This document shows, in pieces, positions 45,681-54,458 of a stretch of DNA of 64,000 nucleotides. The stretch lies in the NCBI RefSeq assembly GCF_014926405.1, contig NZ_JACXXJ020000005.1:3043001-3107000 (forward strand). Reading direction: 5' to 3'. The notes under the pieces are model-generated. The model was not told the origin of the DNA. It searched no databases and was given only the letters and a program-made list of their open reading frames with translations. Numbering within the stretch: the stretch's first letter is position 1; each line of letters begins with the position of its first letter. Origin of the DNA: Agrobacterium vitis (GTDB lineage: Bacteria; Pseudomonadota; Alphaproteobacteria; Rhizobiales; Rhizobiaceae). Both the position numbers and the translations under genes were made by a program.

Positions 45681-45734
45681 TCTGCTGCATAATTTTCTCC
45701 TTAAATCGATTCCGATTTAAGGAATTATGCAGTA
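45681..45734. repeat. Dispersed palindromic repeat (family B), copy 3
   Basis: TGCTGCATAATTTTCTCC, core TTAAATCGATTCCGATTTAAG, then GAATTATGCAG. Arms CTGCATAATT and AATTATGCAG are inverted. It is the inverse complement of copies 1 and 2 and the best preserved of the three. It lies between the hydrolase and the exonuclease gene. Confidence 0.75.
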
Positions 45735-45771
45735 GGCCGCACAAAGACCAAAGAGACAGCAGGAGACAGGC

Positions 45772-46398
45772 ATGGCTTCCACCATTCGCTACCATGAAGG
45801 TGATATCAGCAGCGAAGACGCGGCGCGCTATACCCGCGCCATCGCCATCGACACCGAAACGCTGGGGCTTATCCCTCGCCGCGACCGGCTCTGCGTGGTG
45901 CAGCTTTCGCCAGGTGACGGTACTGCCGACGTGATCCGCATTGCGCCGGGCCAGCGCCAGGCCCCCAACCTGACCGCCCTGCTGGAAGACCCGACCCGGG
46001 AAAAAATCTTCCATTATGGCCGGTTCGACATCGCCGTGCTGTTCCACACGTTTGGTGTCACCACCACGCCGGTGTTCTGCACGAAGATCGCCTCGCGCCT
46101 GTCGCGCACCTATACCGACCGGCATGGACTAAAGGACAATCTCAAGGAAATGCTGGATGTGGATGTGTCCAAGGCCCAGCAATCCTCCGACTGGGCGGCG
46201 GAAACGCTGTCTCCGGCGCAGCTCGAATATGCCGCCTCCGACGTGCTCTATCTGCATGCGCTGCGCGACAAGCTGACCGCCCGGCTGGTGCGCGATGGCC
46301 GCATGGACCACGCCACCGCCTGCTTCGAGTTCCTGCCGACCCGGGCCAAGCTGGACCTGCTCGGCTGGGAAGAGACCGATATTTTCGCCCATAGCTGA
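45772..46398 (+). CDS. RNase D-like 3'-5' exonuclease
   Basis: A 208-aa DnaQ-fold exonuclease. Exo I, AIDTETLGL (Asp and Glu), Exo II, HYGRFDIAVL, and Exo III, YAASDVLYLH (Tyr and Asp) are all present. It has no HRDC domain, so it is about half the length of E. coli RNase D. Processing of structured RNA 3' ends is inferred. The start follows CAGGAGACAGGC. It converges with lepA across a shared terminator. Confidence 0.95.
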   Translation: MASTIRYHEGDISSEDAARYTRAIAIDTETLGLIPRRDRLCVVQLSPGDGTADVIRIAPGQRQAPNLTALLEDPTREKIFHYGRFDIAVLFHTFGVTTTPVFCTKIASRLSRTYTDRHGLKDNLKEMLDVDVSKAQQSSDWAAETLSPAQLEYAASDVLYLHALRDKLTARLVRDGRMDHATACFEFLPTRAKLDLLGWEETDIFAHS

Positions 46399-46422
46399 AC
46401 TGGTATTATATTGATCGAAAAA

Positions 46423-46455
46423 GGCGGAAAACCTCCCGGTTTTCCGCCTTTTTTG
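46423..46455. terminator. Bidirectional terminator between exonuclease and lepA
   Basis: Stem GGCGGAAAACC ... GGTTTTCCGCC with loop TCCC, followed by TTTTTTG. A run of A precedes it, giving a U-tract on the other strand, so it can end both convergent transcripts. Confidence 0.9.
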
Positions 46456-46479
46456 TTGAATGCTATCCACGTTAACCCG

Positions 46480-48303
46480 TTATTCGTCGCTCATTTTCAG
46501 CGCCGCGATAAAGGCTTCCTGCGGGATTTCGACCTTGCCGAACTGGCGCATCCGCTTCTTACCGGCCTTCTGCTTGTCCAGCAGCTTGCGCTTGCGGCTG
46601 GCATCGCCACCGTAGCACTTGGCAGTCACGTCCTTGCGCATTGCTGAAATGGTCTCACGCGCGATCACATTGCCGCCGATGGCAGCCTGGATCGGAATCT
46701 TGAACATATGCCGCGGAATAAGATCCTTCAGCTTCTCACACATGTCGCGACCGCGCTTTTCCGCTGCCGATCGATGCACCAGCATCGACAGAGCATCGAC
46801 GGGCTCGCCGTTGACCATGATCGACATCTTGACCAAATTGCCTTCGCGATAAGCGTCAAGGTGATAGTCGAAAGAAGCATAGCCCTTGGAGATCGACTTC
46901 AATCGGTCGTAGAAATCAAACACCACTTCATTGAGCGGTAGTTCATAGGTCAGCATGGCGCGCTTGCCGACATAGGTCAGCTCGGTCTGCACACCACGAC
47001 GGTCCTGGCAGAGCTTGAGAATGCCGCCGAGATAGTCATCCGGCGTCAAGATCGTTGCCTTGATCCACGGTTCGTGTATTTCCGAGATTCGCACCACATC
47101 CGGCATGTCCGCCGGGTTGTGCAATTCACGCTCGCTGCCATCGGTCATGAACAGCTTGTAGACAACCGAAGGCGCCGTGGCGATCAGGTCAAGGTCGAAC
47201 TCACGCTCCAGCCGCTCCTGAATTATTTCCAGATGCAGCAAGCCAAGGAAGCCGCAGCGGAAGCCGAAGCCGAGAGCCGCCGAGCTTTCCATTTCAAACG
47301 AAAAGCTCGCGTCATTGAGGCGAAGTTTGCCCATCGCTGAACGCAGATCTTCAAAATCAGCTGCATCGACTGGAAAGAGCCCACAGAACACCACAGGCTG
47401 GGCAGGCTTGAAACCGGGCAGCATGGTGGCTGTCGGGCGCTTGTCTTCCGTGATGGTATCGCCGACGCGGGTATCGGCCACTTCCTTGATCGAGCCGGTA
47501 AAAAAGCCGATTTCGCCGGGACCAAGACTGTCGACGGCCAGCATTTTCGGCGTCAAAACGCCGACACGCTCCACCTGATATTTCGCGTCCGTCCCCATCA
47601 TCCTGATAGTCTGACCCTTGGTCAAAACACCGTCGATGACGCGCACCAGAACCATAACGCCCAGATATGTATCATACCAGCTATCGACCAGCAGTGCTTT
47701 CAACGGGCCTTTGTCGCCCAGCTCACTTTTCGGCGCCGGCAAATGTTTGACAATGGCTTCCAGCACATCAGGAATGCCAAGCCCGGTCTTGGCGGAAATC
47801 AGCACGGCTTCAGAAGCATCGATGCCGATGACTTCTTCGATCTGTTCCTTGATTCGGTCCGGTTCGGCGGCAGGCAGGTCGATCTTGTTGAGAACGGTGA
47901 CGATCTCATGGTTGTTGTCGATAGCCTGATAGACATTGGCCAGCGTTTGGGCCTCGACCCCCTGGGACGCATCCACCACCAGCAGCGAACCTTCACAGGC
48001 CGACAGCGACCGCGAGACTTCATAGGCGAAGTCGACATGGCCGGGCGTGTCGATCAGGTTCAGCACATAGGTTTCACCATCATTGGCCTTATAGTGCAGG
48101 CGCACGGTTTGCGCCTTGATGGTGATGCCGCGCTCACGCTCGATATCCATGCTATCGAGCACCTGCTCCGACATATCACGCTCTGCCAGGCCACCGGTGG
48201 TCTGGATCAGGCGGTCGGCCAGCGTCGATTTTCCATGGTCGATATGGGCGACGATGGAAAAGTTGCGGATATGGTCGAGAGGCGTGCGGTTCTGTGTGCT
48301 CAT
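46480..48303 (-). CDS. lepA: Elongation factor 4 (LepA)
   Basis: A 607-aa translational GTPase. G1 [10 protein letters not shown]3 DTPGHVDF and G4 NKID are present, followed by domain II, the EF-G-like domains III and V, and the LepA-specific C-terminal domain with [14 protein letters not shown] at the end. LepA binds the ribosome and aids initiation or back-translocation. Start ATG 48303 ([14 protein letters not shown]) gives standard length; the frame to 48357 adds 18 atypical residues. Confidence 0.98.
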   Translation of the reverse strand: MSTQNRTPLDHIRNFSIVAHIDHGKSTLADRLIQTTGGLAERDMSEQVLDSMDIERERGITIKAQTVRLHYKANDGETYVLNLIDTPGHVDFAYEVSRSLSACEGSLLVVDASQGVEAQTLANVYQAIDNNHEIVTVLNKIDLPAAEPDRIKEQIEEVIGIDASEAVLISAKTGLGIPDVLEAIVKHLPAPKSELGDKGPLKALLVDSWYDTYLGVMVLVRVIDGVLTKGQTIRMMGTDAKYQVERVGVLTPKMLAVDSLGPGEIGFFTGSIKEVADTRVGDTITEDKRPTATMLPGFKPAQPVVFCGLFPVDAADFEDLRSAMGKLRLNDASFSFEMESSAALGFGFRCGFLGLLHLEIIQERLEREFDLDLIATAPSVVYKLFMTDGSERELHNPADMPDVVRISEIHEPWIKATILTPDDYLGGILKLCQDRRGVQTELTYVGKRAMLTYELPLNEVVFDFYDRLKSISKGYASFDYHLDAYREGNLVKMSIMVNGEPVDALSMLVHRSAAEKRGRDMCEKLKDLIPRHMFKIPIQAAIGGNVIARETISAMRKDVTAKCYGGDASRKRKLLDKQKAGKKRMRQFGKVEIPQEAFIAALKMSDE

Positions 48304-48390
48304 GGCCTGCGCATATAGCAGCGCGCCCGCATGCCGCAAAGCGGAAATGCGGGGCATTTGAAGGATAATTTTGACAAAGGTCGGGCGAAA

Positions 48391-49377
48391 TCAGCGTGCC
48401 TGCTGATGGTCGCCCTCTTCGCCAAGCCCGGTGGCGACCACCGACACTCGGAACGTGCCGTCCAGTTCCTTGTCGAAGATCGCGCCGACGACGATATCGG
48501 CCTCGTCATAGACCTCGTCGCGGATGCGGGTGGCGGCTTCGTCGACCTCGAACAGCGTCATGTCCATGCCGCCGGAAATCGAGATCAGCACGCCCCGCGC
48601 GCCGCGCATCGACACTTCGTCCAGCAGCGGATTGGCAATCGCCGCTTCCGCCGCCTTCATGGCGCGGCTGTCGCCGGTCGCCTCGCCGGTGCCCATCATC
48701 GCCCGGCCCATGCCCTTCATGACGGATTTCACGTCGGCGAAGTCCAGATTGATCAGGCCTTCCTTGACGATCAGGTCGGTAATGCAGGAGACGCCCGAGA
48801 ACAGCACCTTGTCGGCAATCACGAAGGCGTCGGCAAAGGTGGTCTTGGCATCGGCAATGCGAAACAGGTTCTGGTTGGGGATGACGATCACCGTATCGGC
48901 GGCTTCACGCAGCCGCTCGATGCCTTCTTCGGCAGCCTGCATACGGCGGCGGCCTTCAAAGCTGAAAGGCTTGGTCACGACACCGACCGTCAGAATACCG
49001 GCCTCGCGGGCCGCACGCGCAATCACCGGCGCTGCACCTGTCCCCGTGCCACCGCCCATGCCAGCGGTGACGAAGCACATATGGGTGCCGGCCAGGTGAT
49101 CCATCACTTCATGCAGGGATTCTTCGGCGGCCATCCGTCCGGTTTCCGGCACCGAACCGGCACCGAGACCCTCGGTCATTTCGGCACCAAGCTGAATGAG
49201 GCGCGGGGCTCTCGACATGGTCAGCGCCTGGGCATCGGTATTGGCGGCAATGAAATCGACGCCTTGCAGGCCTTCGTTGATCATGTTGTTGACGGCATTG
49301 CCGCCCCCACCACCAACCCCGATGACGGTAATCTTCGGCCGCATTTCCTCGATTTGCGGTTTTCTGATCTCAATCAC
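48391..49377 (-). CDS. ftsZ: Second FtsZ homolog, lacking the C-terminal tail (FtsZ2)
   Basis: About 328 aa. The complete tubulin-like GTPase domain is present: [20 protein letters not shown], and the GGGTGTG signature at about 108-114. The protein ends just after this globular domain with [12 protein letters not shown], so the disordered linker and the C-terminal peptide that binds FtsA and other partners are missing. A second, truncated FtsZ is known from Sinorhizobium meliloti (FtsZ2), and this matches it. The start is a GTG at 49377 ([14 protein letters not shown]), preceded by AAGGAG at good spacing. It lies apart from any division-gene cluster, next to lepA. Confidence 0.93.
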   Translation of the reverse strand: MIEIRKPQIEEMRPKITVIGVGGGGGNAVNNMINEGLQGVDFIAANTDAQALTMSRAPRLIQLGAEMTEGLGAGSVPETGRMAAEESLHEVMDHLAGTHMCFVTAGMGGGTGTGAAPVIARAAREAGILTVGVVTKPFSFEGRRRMQAAEEGIERLREAADTVIVIPNQNLFRIADAKTTFADAFVIADKVLFSGVSCITDLIVKEGLINLDFADVKSVMKGMGRAMMGTGEATGDSRAMKAAEAAIANPLLDEVSMRGARGVLISISGGMDMTLFEVDEAATRIRDEVYDEADIVVGAIFDKELDGTFRVSVVATGLGEEGDHQQAR

Positions 49378-49537
49378 GTCTGTCTCCTTGGGGTTGTGCT
49401 CGACTCGTCCTGTCGTGCGAATCATACGCTCTCTTGGCACGCGAAAAAGGCCGGGAGTTGGGCGACATGCAAGAGGCTTGTTGATAAAACGTGATTTTGC
49501 TGCTGTGAGCCGCACGAGAAAGGTTATTGACTCCACT

Positions 49538-49560
49538 ATAAGATACTATATTTCTTATAT
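49538..49560. promoter_or_regulatory. Inverted repeat before the XRE-cupin gene
   Basis: TATAAGA (49538-49544) and TCTTATA (49554-49560) form a perfect 7-base inverted repeat with a 9-base spacer, ending two bases before the ATG at 49562. TTGACT at 49528 could be a -35 box. This is a plausible autoregulatory operator for the regulator that follows. Confidence 0.5.
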
Positions 49561-49561
49561 C

Positions 49562-50146
49562 ATGGAAAATACGCCTGATACCCTTACTCTCGCCATTGCC
49601 GCAAGGCTGAAAGCGATCCGTACCACACGCGGCCTGACACTCGACCAGTTGGCGGATCTCTCCGGCGTCAGCCGGGCCATGATTTCCCGTATCGAGCGAG
49701 CCGAAGCCAGCCCGACCGCCACCCTGCTGGCACGGCTATGCTCGGCGCTGGGTCAATCGCTTTCGATATTTTTTGCCGAACCCAATCATGGCTCACCCTT
49801 GATGCGCCACGCCAACCAGCCAGTGTGGCAAGACCCCGAAACCGGCTATATGCGCCGCGCCGTTTCCGCACCCGGCACCGGTGCGCGGGTCGATGTGGTG
49901 GAGGTGGAGCTGCCGCCGGGGGGGCTTGTCCAATTTTCCGCACAGCCTGCCAGCCCCCATCCCAGCAGCAGGCAATGGCAACATGTCTGGCTGTTTGAAG
50001 GCATTATCGAGTTGACCGTCGGCGATACCGTTCACCGGCTGGAGCCGGGCGACTGTCTTTATATGGATATCAGCGAGGTCCACGCCTTTCATAACCCCAC
50101 GGACCGCCCTGCCCGCTACGGCGTGATCATCGATCTTGGCCGCTGA
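49562..50146 (+). CDS. XRE-family regulator with cupin domain
   Basis: A 194-aa protein. The helix-turn-helix (about 8-65; TLDQLADLSGVSRAMISRIER) is followed by a cupin (about 115-190; WLFEGIIELTVGD, LEPGDCLYMD). HTH-cupin regulators usually sense a small metabolite and control the neighbouring gene. The GNAT gene starts about 16 bases downstream in the same direction. ATG 49562 is chosen over longer frames that overlap the divergent ftsZ2 gene. Confidence 0.93.
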   Translation: MENTPDTLTLAIAARLKAIRTTRGLTLDQLADLSGVSRAMISRIERAEASPTATLLARLCSALGQSLSIFFAEPNHGSPLMRHANQPVWQDPETGYMRRAVSAPGTGARVDVVEVELPPGGLVQFSAQPASPHPSSRQWQHVWLFEGIIELTVGDTVHRLEPGDCLYMDISEVHAFHNPTDRPARYGVIIDLGR

Positions 50147-50162
50147 TTCGAAGGAAATGACC

Positions 50163-50687
50163 ATGACTGCAATTCGGCTGCTAAACGCCTCTGACGCCCG
50201 TGAAGCAATCCCCGACCTCTGTGAAATCCTCTGCGATTGCGTCAATGGCGGCGCATCGGTGGGTTTCATGCTGCCCTTCGACCTCGAAACGGCCCGGCCT
50301 TTTTGGGAGGGCGTCGCCAATGCTGTCGAGGCGGGTGATAGCCTGCTGCTGGTGGCAGAACATCAGGGAGCCGTGGTGGGTACGGTACAGATCGGCATGA
50401 AACAGCCGCCCAACCAGCCGCACCGCGCCGACATCAAGAAATTGCTGGTGCATCGCTCGGCCCGTGGACTTGGCTTGTCGCGCTTGTTGATGGCCGAGGC
50501 CGAATGGCAGGCAGCGCGCGCAAGCAAGACCTTGCTCGTGCTGGATACGGCAACCGGAGAACAAGCCGAAGCAATTTATGAAAAGCTGGGCTGGACGCGG
50601 ACCGGTGTCGTGCCGGATTATGCGCTGTTTCCCGACGGGCGCTTCTGCGATACGACGATTTTCTACAAGCGTGTGGGCTCTCTATAA
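50163..50687 (+). CDS. GNAT family N-acetyltransferase
   Basis: A 174-aa protein. The GNAT fold (about 45-165) has the acetyl-CoA loop in VHRSARGLGLSRLLM and GDSLLLVAEHQGAVVGTVQI. The C-terminal segment EAIYEKLGWTRTG is typical. The substrate is unknown. AAGGA eight bases before ATG 50163 fixes the start; ATG 50157 is possible. It is likely co-transcribed with the XRE-cupin gene. Confidence 0.92.
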   Translation: MTAIRLLNASDAREAIPDLCEILCDCVNGGASVGFMLPFDLETARPFWEGVANAVEAGDSLLLVAEHQGAVVGTVQIGMKQPPNQPHRADIKKLLVHRSARGLGLSRLLMAEAEWQAARASKTLLVLDTATGEQAEAIYEKLGWTRTGVVPDYALFPDGRFCDTTIFYKRVGSL

Positions 50688-50736
50688 GAGCTTGGACACA
50701 TCGGCGAGGCAATTTGGCCACGCCGATCACGCCCTA

Positions 50737-50925
50737 TCAGACAGTTGCCGTGGTCTGGTCTTCGATCTTTGCCTCAGGCGCATTTTTCTGAATGGAGGCA
50801 ATCGCGCTCATCACTGAGGCTTTTGCCTTGTAGCCTTCAGAGCTGAACATTGTTTCGCCATTCGACGCCTTGAACCGAAACCGGAATTCGCCTGCCTTGT
50901 CTTTATAGACTTCAAATTTGTACAT
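50737..50925 (-). CDS. DUF1508 (YegP-like) protein
   Basis: A 62-aa protein with one DUF1508 unit: MYKFEVYKDKAGEFRFRF followed by GYKAKASVMSAIASIQKNAP. YegP-type proteins have two such units in E. coli; single-unit forms are common in rhizobia. The function is unknown. It converges with the GNAT gene. AGGGAGGGAAT precedes the ATG. Confidence 0.9.
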   Translation of the reverse strand: MYKFEVYKDKAGEFRFRFKASNGETMFSSEGYKAKASVMSAIASIQKNAPEAKIEDQTTATV

Positions 50926-51065
50926 TATTCCCTCCCTCGCTGGTGTTGAACAAGTCTCGGACGATCACGCCCAAGCCTACACCGGGAAAAGTCCAAATTC
51001 AATTTCACTTATGCTGTATTTATGCGCCAACACGACCTATACCAAACACTGAGAGCCTTGTCCCA

Positions 51066-51389
51066 ATGACCTATGAATCTGCAACCGCTAAACCCAAAAT
51101 CACCATTCTCTACTGCACCCAATGCAATTGGTTGCTGCGCGCCGCCTGGATGGCACAGGAACTCTTGCAAACCTTTGGCGATAGCCTAGGCGAAGTGGGC
51201 CTGATCCCCGGCACAGGCGGTAATTTCGAGATCCGCGTCAATGGTGCGCTGATCTGGGAACGCAAGCGCGACGGCGGATTTCCGGGGCCAAAGGAATTGA
51301 AACAGCGGGTGCGTGATGTGATCGAACCCGGCAAGGATCTCGGTCATGTCGACCGCACTCATGGCAAGACGGAAAAAGGCGAGGAATGA
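51066..51389 (+). CDS. SelT/SelW/SelH (Rdx) family protein
   Basis: A 107-aa thioredoxin-like protein with the redox motif CTQC (Cys17, Cys20), the cysteine version of the selenoprotein W CxxU site, and the family segment GTGGNFEIRVNGALIWERK. A thiol-redox role is inferred. ATG 51066 (MTYESATAKP) is chosen; upstream in-frame codons look non-coding. A terminator hairpin overlaps the stop codon. Confidence 0.92.
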   Translation: MTYESATAKPKITILYCTQCNWLLRAAWMAQELLQTFGDSLGEVGLIPGTGGNFEIRVNGALIWERKRDGGFPGPKELKQRVRDVIEPGKDLGHVDRTHGKTEKGEE

Positions 51390-51399
51390 CCTCGCCTTT
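51375..51399. terminator. Bidirectional terminator overlapping the SelW-like stop
   Basis: Perfect stem AAAGGCGAGG ... CCTCGCCTTT with loop AATGA, which contains the TGA stop. It separates the convergent SelW-like and ebfC genes. Confidence 0.75.
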
Positions 51400-51425
51400 A
51401 CGAATTCGGAACTGTCGCGATCAAC

Positions 51426-51749
51426 TTAAAACGGCAGCTTGAAACCGGGCGGGATCGGCAGACCGGCGGTCATGTCCTTGGTCTTTTCGGCAGCGATAGC
51501 CTCGGCCTTGTCCTTGGCGTCCTTGTGAGCCGCGACGATCAGGTCTTCGAGGATTTCCACGTCGTCTTCCTTGAAAAGCGACGGATCGATCTTCAGGCCC
51601 TTCAACTCACCCTTGCCGGTCATCGCCACAGTCACCAACCCGCCGCCGGATTTGCCCTCGACCTGAAGCGATGCAATCTCCTCCTGCATCTTCTCCATCT
51701 TGGCCTGCATTTCCTTGACCTTGCCCATCATGCCCATGATGTCGCGCAT
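51426..51749 (-). CDS. ebfC: YbaB/EbfC nucleoid-associated protein
   Basis: A 107-aa protein with the YbaB fold: [22 protein letters not shown] (helix 1) and [17 protein letters not shown] (strands). It ends KLPF, as usual. It binds DNA as a dimer. It lies 99 bases downstream of dnaX in the conserved dnaX-ebfC order, but recR is not next; the next gene here is the convergent SelW-like gene. Confidence 0.97.
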   Translation of the reverse strand: MRDIMGMMGKVKEMQAKMEKMQEEIASLQVEGKSGGGLVTVAMTGKGELKGLKIDPSLFKEDDVEILEDLIVAAHKDAKDKAEAIAAEKTKDMTAGLPIPPGFKLPF

Positions 51750-51848
51750 ATGACCTGCCTCCTTTAATATAGTCCGTTGTTCTTGGCTTCGTCTGTCAGA
51801 CGCGCAGCGGTTTCACGCTTCCGCGACAGATGATAAGCCGGCTAAACT

Positions 51849-53747
51849 CTAAAACTCGATATCATCTCCGGGAAGAATATCGCCCTCGGCGGATTCGGCG
51901 GCCGCTGGCGGCGGCAGGGCCTCGTCCTCTTCCTCCGTGACGGTTCGGATGCGCACGTCGGTGATTTTCGCACCGGGAAAGCGCGACAGGATCGCCATCA
52001 CATCCGGATCGGCGGCTGCATCGGTCATCCGCGCTTCGTGATCGCTCTTTTCCTGCTCGGCCAGGGTCTTTTCCCCCGGCTCGCGGCTAAGGATCACCAT
52101 CCAGCGGATATCGGTCCATTCCTCCAGCCGCTTTTGCAGATCACCAACCAGCGATTTCGGTGCCTCCGGCGGCAGATTAATCTCCAGCCTGCCGTTTTCC
52201 AGCTTCACCAGCCGCACATAGGCGCGGGTCAAGGCTTTCAGCTTCGGATCGCGGTTTGCGGTACAGAGATTGACGATGTCATCCAGCGACCGCACAGGAA
52301 CCTTGGGCTCCGGCACATCCGGTTGGATGTCAGGTTTTGTCTCTGGGCGGGCGGCAATGTCAGGCGACGGTGATGCCTTGGGTACCACCTGCAAATGCGC
52401 GGTCGGCTGTGGTTGGCCTAATGCACGTGGGGCCGGATCGCTCGATGCCCGTGCAACTGCCTGCCCGCCATAGCTGGCCGATGCGCCACCGCCACCATTA
52501 CCGCCTCTGGGACTGGTCCCCTGCGGCGCACCACCGCCATCCTGCGCCATATCCAGCAGACGGCGCGCCGCTTCTTCCGGCGAAGGCAGATGGGCGGCAT
52601 GAGCCAGCCGGATTAGCACCATTTCGGCGGCACCGGCCTGACGGGAGGCATTTTCCACCTCAGGAATGCCCTTGAGCAACATTTGCCAGATGCGCGACAG
52701 CGTGGTGACGGCAACGCTCTCGGCGTAGTCCGCCCCCCGCACCCGCTCGACTTCACTCAGCGACGGGTCATTGGCACCATTGGGTACATATTTCAGCCGC
52801 GTCACCAGATGGGTAAAATCAGCAAGATCGGTCAGCACCACGCTCGGGCTGGCGCCAGCTTCATATTGACTGTTGAATTCCGAAAGAGCTGCCGCGACAT
52901 CGCCGAGCACGATATGACCAAACAGATCGACCACCCGGGCGCGGTCGGCCAGACCCAGCATCCCACGCACGGCGTCTGCTTCCACCCGCCCTGCACCATG
53001 GGCAATGGCTTGATCGAGCAGTGAAAGCCCGTCACGGGCTGAGCCCTCGGCGGCACGGGCGATCATCGCCAGCGCCTCGTCTTCCGCCTCGATATTTTCC
53101 TTGGAGAGAATGGTGGAAAACAACCCGACGAGATCGCCAGCGCTGATGCGGCGCAGATCGAAGCGCTGGCAGCGTGACAGCACCGTGATCGGCACTTTGC
53201 GGATTTCGGTGGTGGCGAAGATGAATTTGACGTGTTCCGGCGGCTCTTCCAGCGTCTTCAACAATCCGTTGAAGGCAGCGGTGGAGAGCATATGCACTTC
53301 GTCGATAATATAGACCTTGTAGCGGGCCGATACCGGGCGGTAGCGTACCTGCTCGATGATTTCCCTGATATCGTCGATGCCGGTATGAGAGGCGGCGTCC
53401 ATCTCGATCACATCGACATGGCGGCCTTCCATGATCGCCTGACAATGCTCGCCGGGGATTTTCAGGTCGATGGTCGGGCGGTCGATCTCAGTGGTCTTGT
53501 AGTTCAGCGCACGGGCGAGAATGCGGGCGGTCGTGGTCTTGCCGACCCCGCGCACACCGGTCAGCATATAGGCTTGGGCAATCCGTCCTGTTTCGAAGGC
53601 ATTGGTGAGGGTGCGGACCATCGGCTCCTGGCCGACCATCAGGTCCGTAAAATCCTTGGGGCGATATTTGCGCGCCAGAACCCGGTAAGCACCGGAGGCT
53701 TGGCCGGACGCGGGAGCAGCTTGTGCTGTTGGTTCCAGATCGGACAT
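51849..53747 (-). CDS. dnaX: DNA polymerase III subunits gamma/tau
   Basis: A 632-aa clamp-loader ATPase. Walker A GVRGVGKTTT (about 64-73), Walker B YIIDEVHMLS, sensor FIFATTEIRKVPITVLSRC, and a long Ala/Gly/Pro-rich linker are present, followed by a C-terminal polymerase-binding domain. Unlike E. coli DnaX, the zinc-module segment keeps only one of four cysteines (EHCQAI), so this module probably binds no zinc, as in related alphaproteobacteria. ATG 53747 (MSDLEPTAQ) follows GGGGAGAC; the longer frame runs through the SRP RNA gene and is rejected. Confidence 0.97.
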   Translation of the reverse strand: MSDLEPTAQAAPASGQASGAYRVLARKYRPKDFTDLMVGQEPMVRTLTNAFETGRIAQAYMLTGVRGVGKTTTARILARALNYKTTEIDRPTIDLKIPGEHCQAIMEGRHVDVIEMDAASHTGIDDIREIIEQVRYRPVSARYKVYIIDEVHMLSTAAFNGLLKTLEEPPEHVKFIFATTEIRKVPITVLSRCQRFDLRRISAGDLVGLFSTILSKENIEAEDEALAMIARAAEGSARDGLSLLDQAIAHGAGRVEADAVRGMLGLADRARVVDLFGHIVLGDVAAALSEFNSQYEAGASPSVVLTDLADFTHLVTRLKYVPNGANDPSLSEVERVRGADYAESVAVTTLSRIWQMLLKGIPEVENASRQAGAAEMVLIRLAHAAHLPSPEEAARRLLDMAQDGGGAPQGTSPRGGNGGGGASASYGGQAVARASSDPAPRALGQPQPTAHLQVVPKASPSPDIAARPETKPDIQPDVPEPKVPVRSLDDIVNLCTANRDPKLKALTRAYVRLVKLENGRLEINLPPEAPKSLVGDLQKRLEEWTDIRWMVILSREPGEKTLAEQEKSDHEARMTDAAADPDVMAILSRFPGAKITDVRIRTVTEEEDEALPPPAAAESAEGDILPGDDIEF

Positions 53748-53817
53748 CGCGCTGCCAGTCTCCCCGTTTCGGGCGGGATACGGCCACGCTTGAAAAGGAC
53801 TGGCCATAAACATGAAG

Positions 53818-53918
53818 GGTGGGAGGCTGGCACGATGACCCGTGCCGCGCTCGTTAGGGCTGCTTCCTTCCGGACCTGACCCGGTTGGCGAGTGGCTCGT
53901 CCACCACCAACCTCCCGA
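53818..53918 (-). ncRNA. ffs: Signal recognition particle RNA, small bacterial type (4.5S)
   Basis: The minus strand holds the universal SRP core GGTCAGGTCCGGAAGGAAGC, the GGAA tetraloop and the two internal loops bound by Ffh. The ends pair through GGGAGG and CCTCCC, closing a long hairpin of about 96-100 bases. It lies 71 bases upstream of dnaX, read in the same direction, a position conserved in many alphaproteobacteria. Exact ends are inferred from pairing. Confidence 0.95.
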
Positions 53919-54014
53919 GCGACATATCGGCAATTCCGGCGGCAATTGCAAGCCGAGGACCAAAAAAACTGTTCGCCTTTCCGGTAAAAGTGGATATCGG
54001 CTTTACGGTCAGGC

Positions 54015-54458
54015 ATGCGTAAAAACAAAATGACCTTGAGGAGACCGATCTTGGAGCTTTTCCGTCTCGATGAACGGCTGGCGCGCGACAGCCAGTCAAT
54101 CTTGCAGCTGCCGTTAAGCGACCTGCGCCTGTCCAGGGATAGCCGCTGGCCCTGGCTGATCCTCGTGCCGCGCCGCAATGATGTCGCTGAGATTTTCGAG
54201 CTTTCCAAGGACGACCAGATCCAGCTGCTGCACGAACAGGTGCACGTCGGCGCCGCCTTAAAAACCGCGACCGGCGCCACCAAGATCAACATCGCCGCCA
54301 TTGGCAATGTGGTGCGCCAGCTCCATGTTCATGTCGTCGCCCGCTTTGAAAACGACCCGAACTGGCCGGGGCCGATCTGGGGCCATGGGGTGGCAGAGCC
54401 TTACTCGGACACAGCCCTTGCGGCGATGACAACGACAATTCTGGACGCGCTGACATGA
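54015..54458 (+). CDS. HIT family protein
   Basis: About 147 aa with the histidine triad QLHVHVVARF near residue 103 and the preceding AIGNVVRQ. It is a nucleotide-binding hydrolase fold; the substrate is unknown. The start may be ATG 54015 or 54030 (MTLRRPILEL); neither has a clear ribosome-binding site. Its last four bases overlap the nudC start (ATGA), so the two genes are coupled. Confidence 0.9.
   Translation: MRKNKMTLRRPILELFRLDERLARDSQSILQLPLSDLRLSRDSRWPWLILVPRRNDVAEIFELSKDDQIQLLHEQVHVGAALKTATGATKINIAAIGNVVRQLHVHVVARFENDPNWPGPIWGHGVAEPYSDTALAAMTTTILDALT

Noticed and set aside
53748..53963. An N-terminal extension of DnaX by 72 residues.
   Set aside because: The extension is the SRP RNA gene read as protein.
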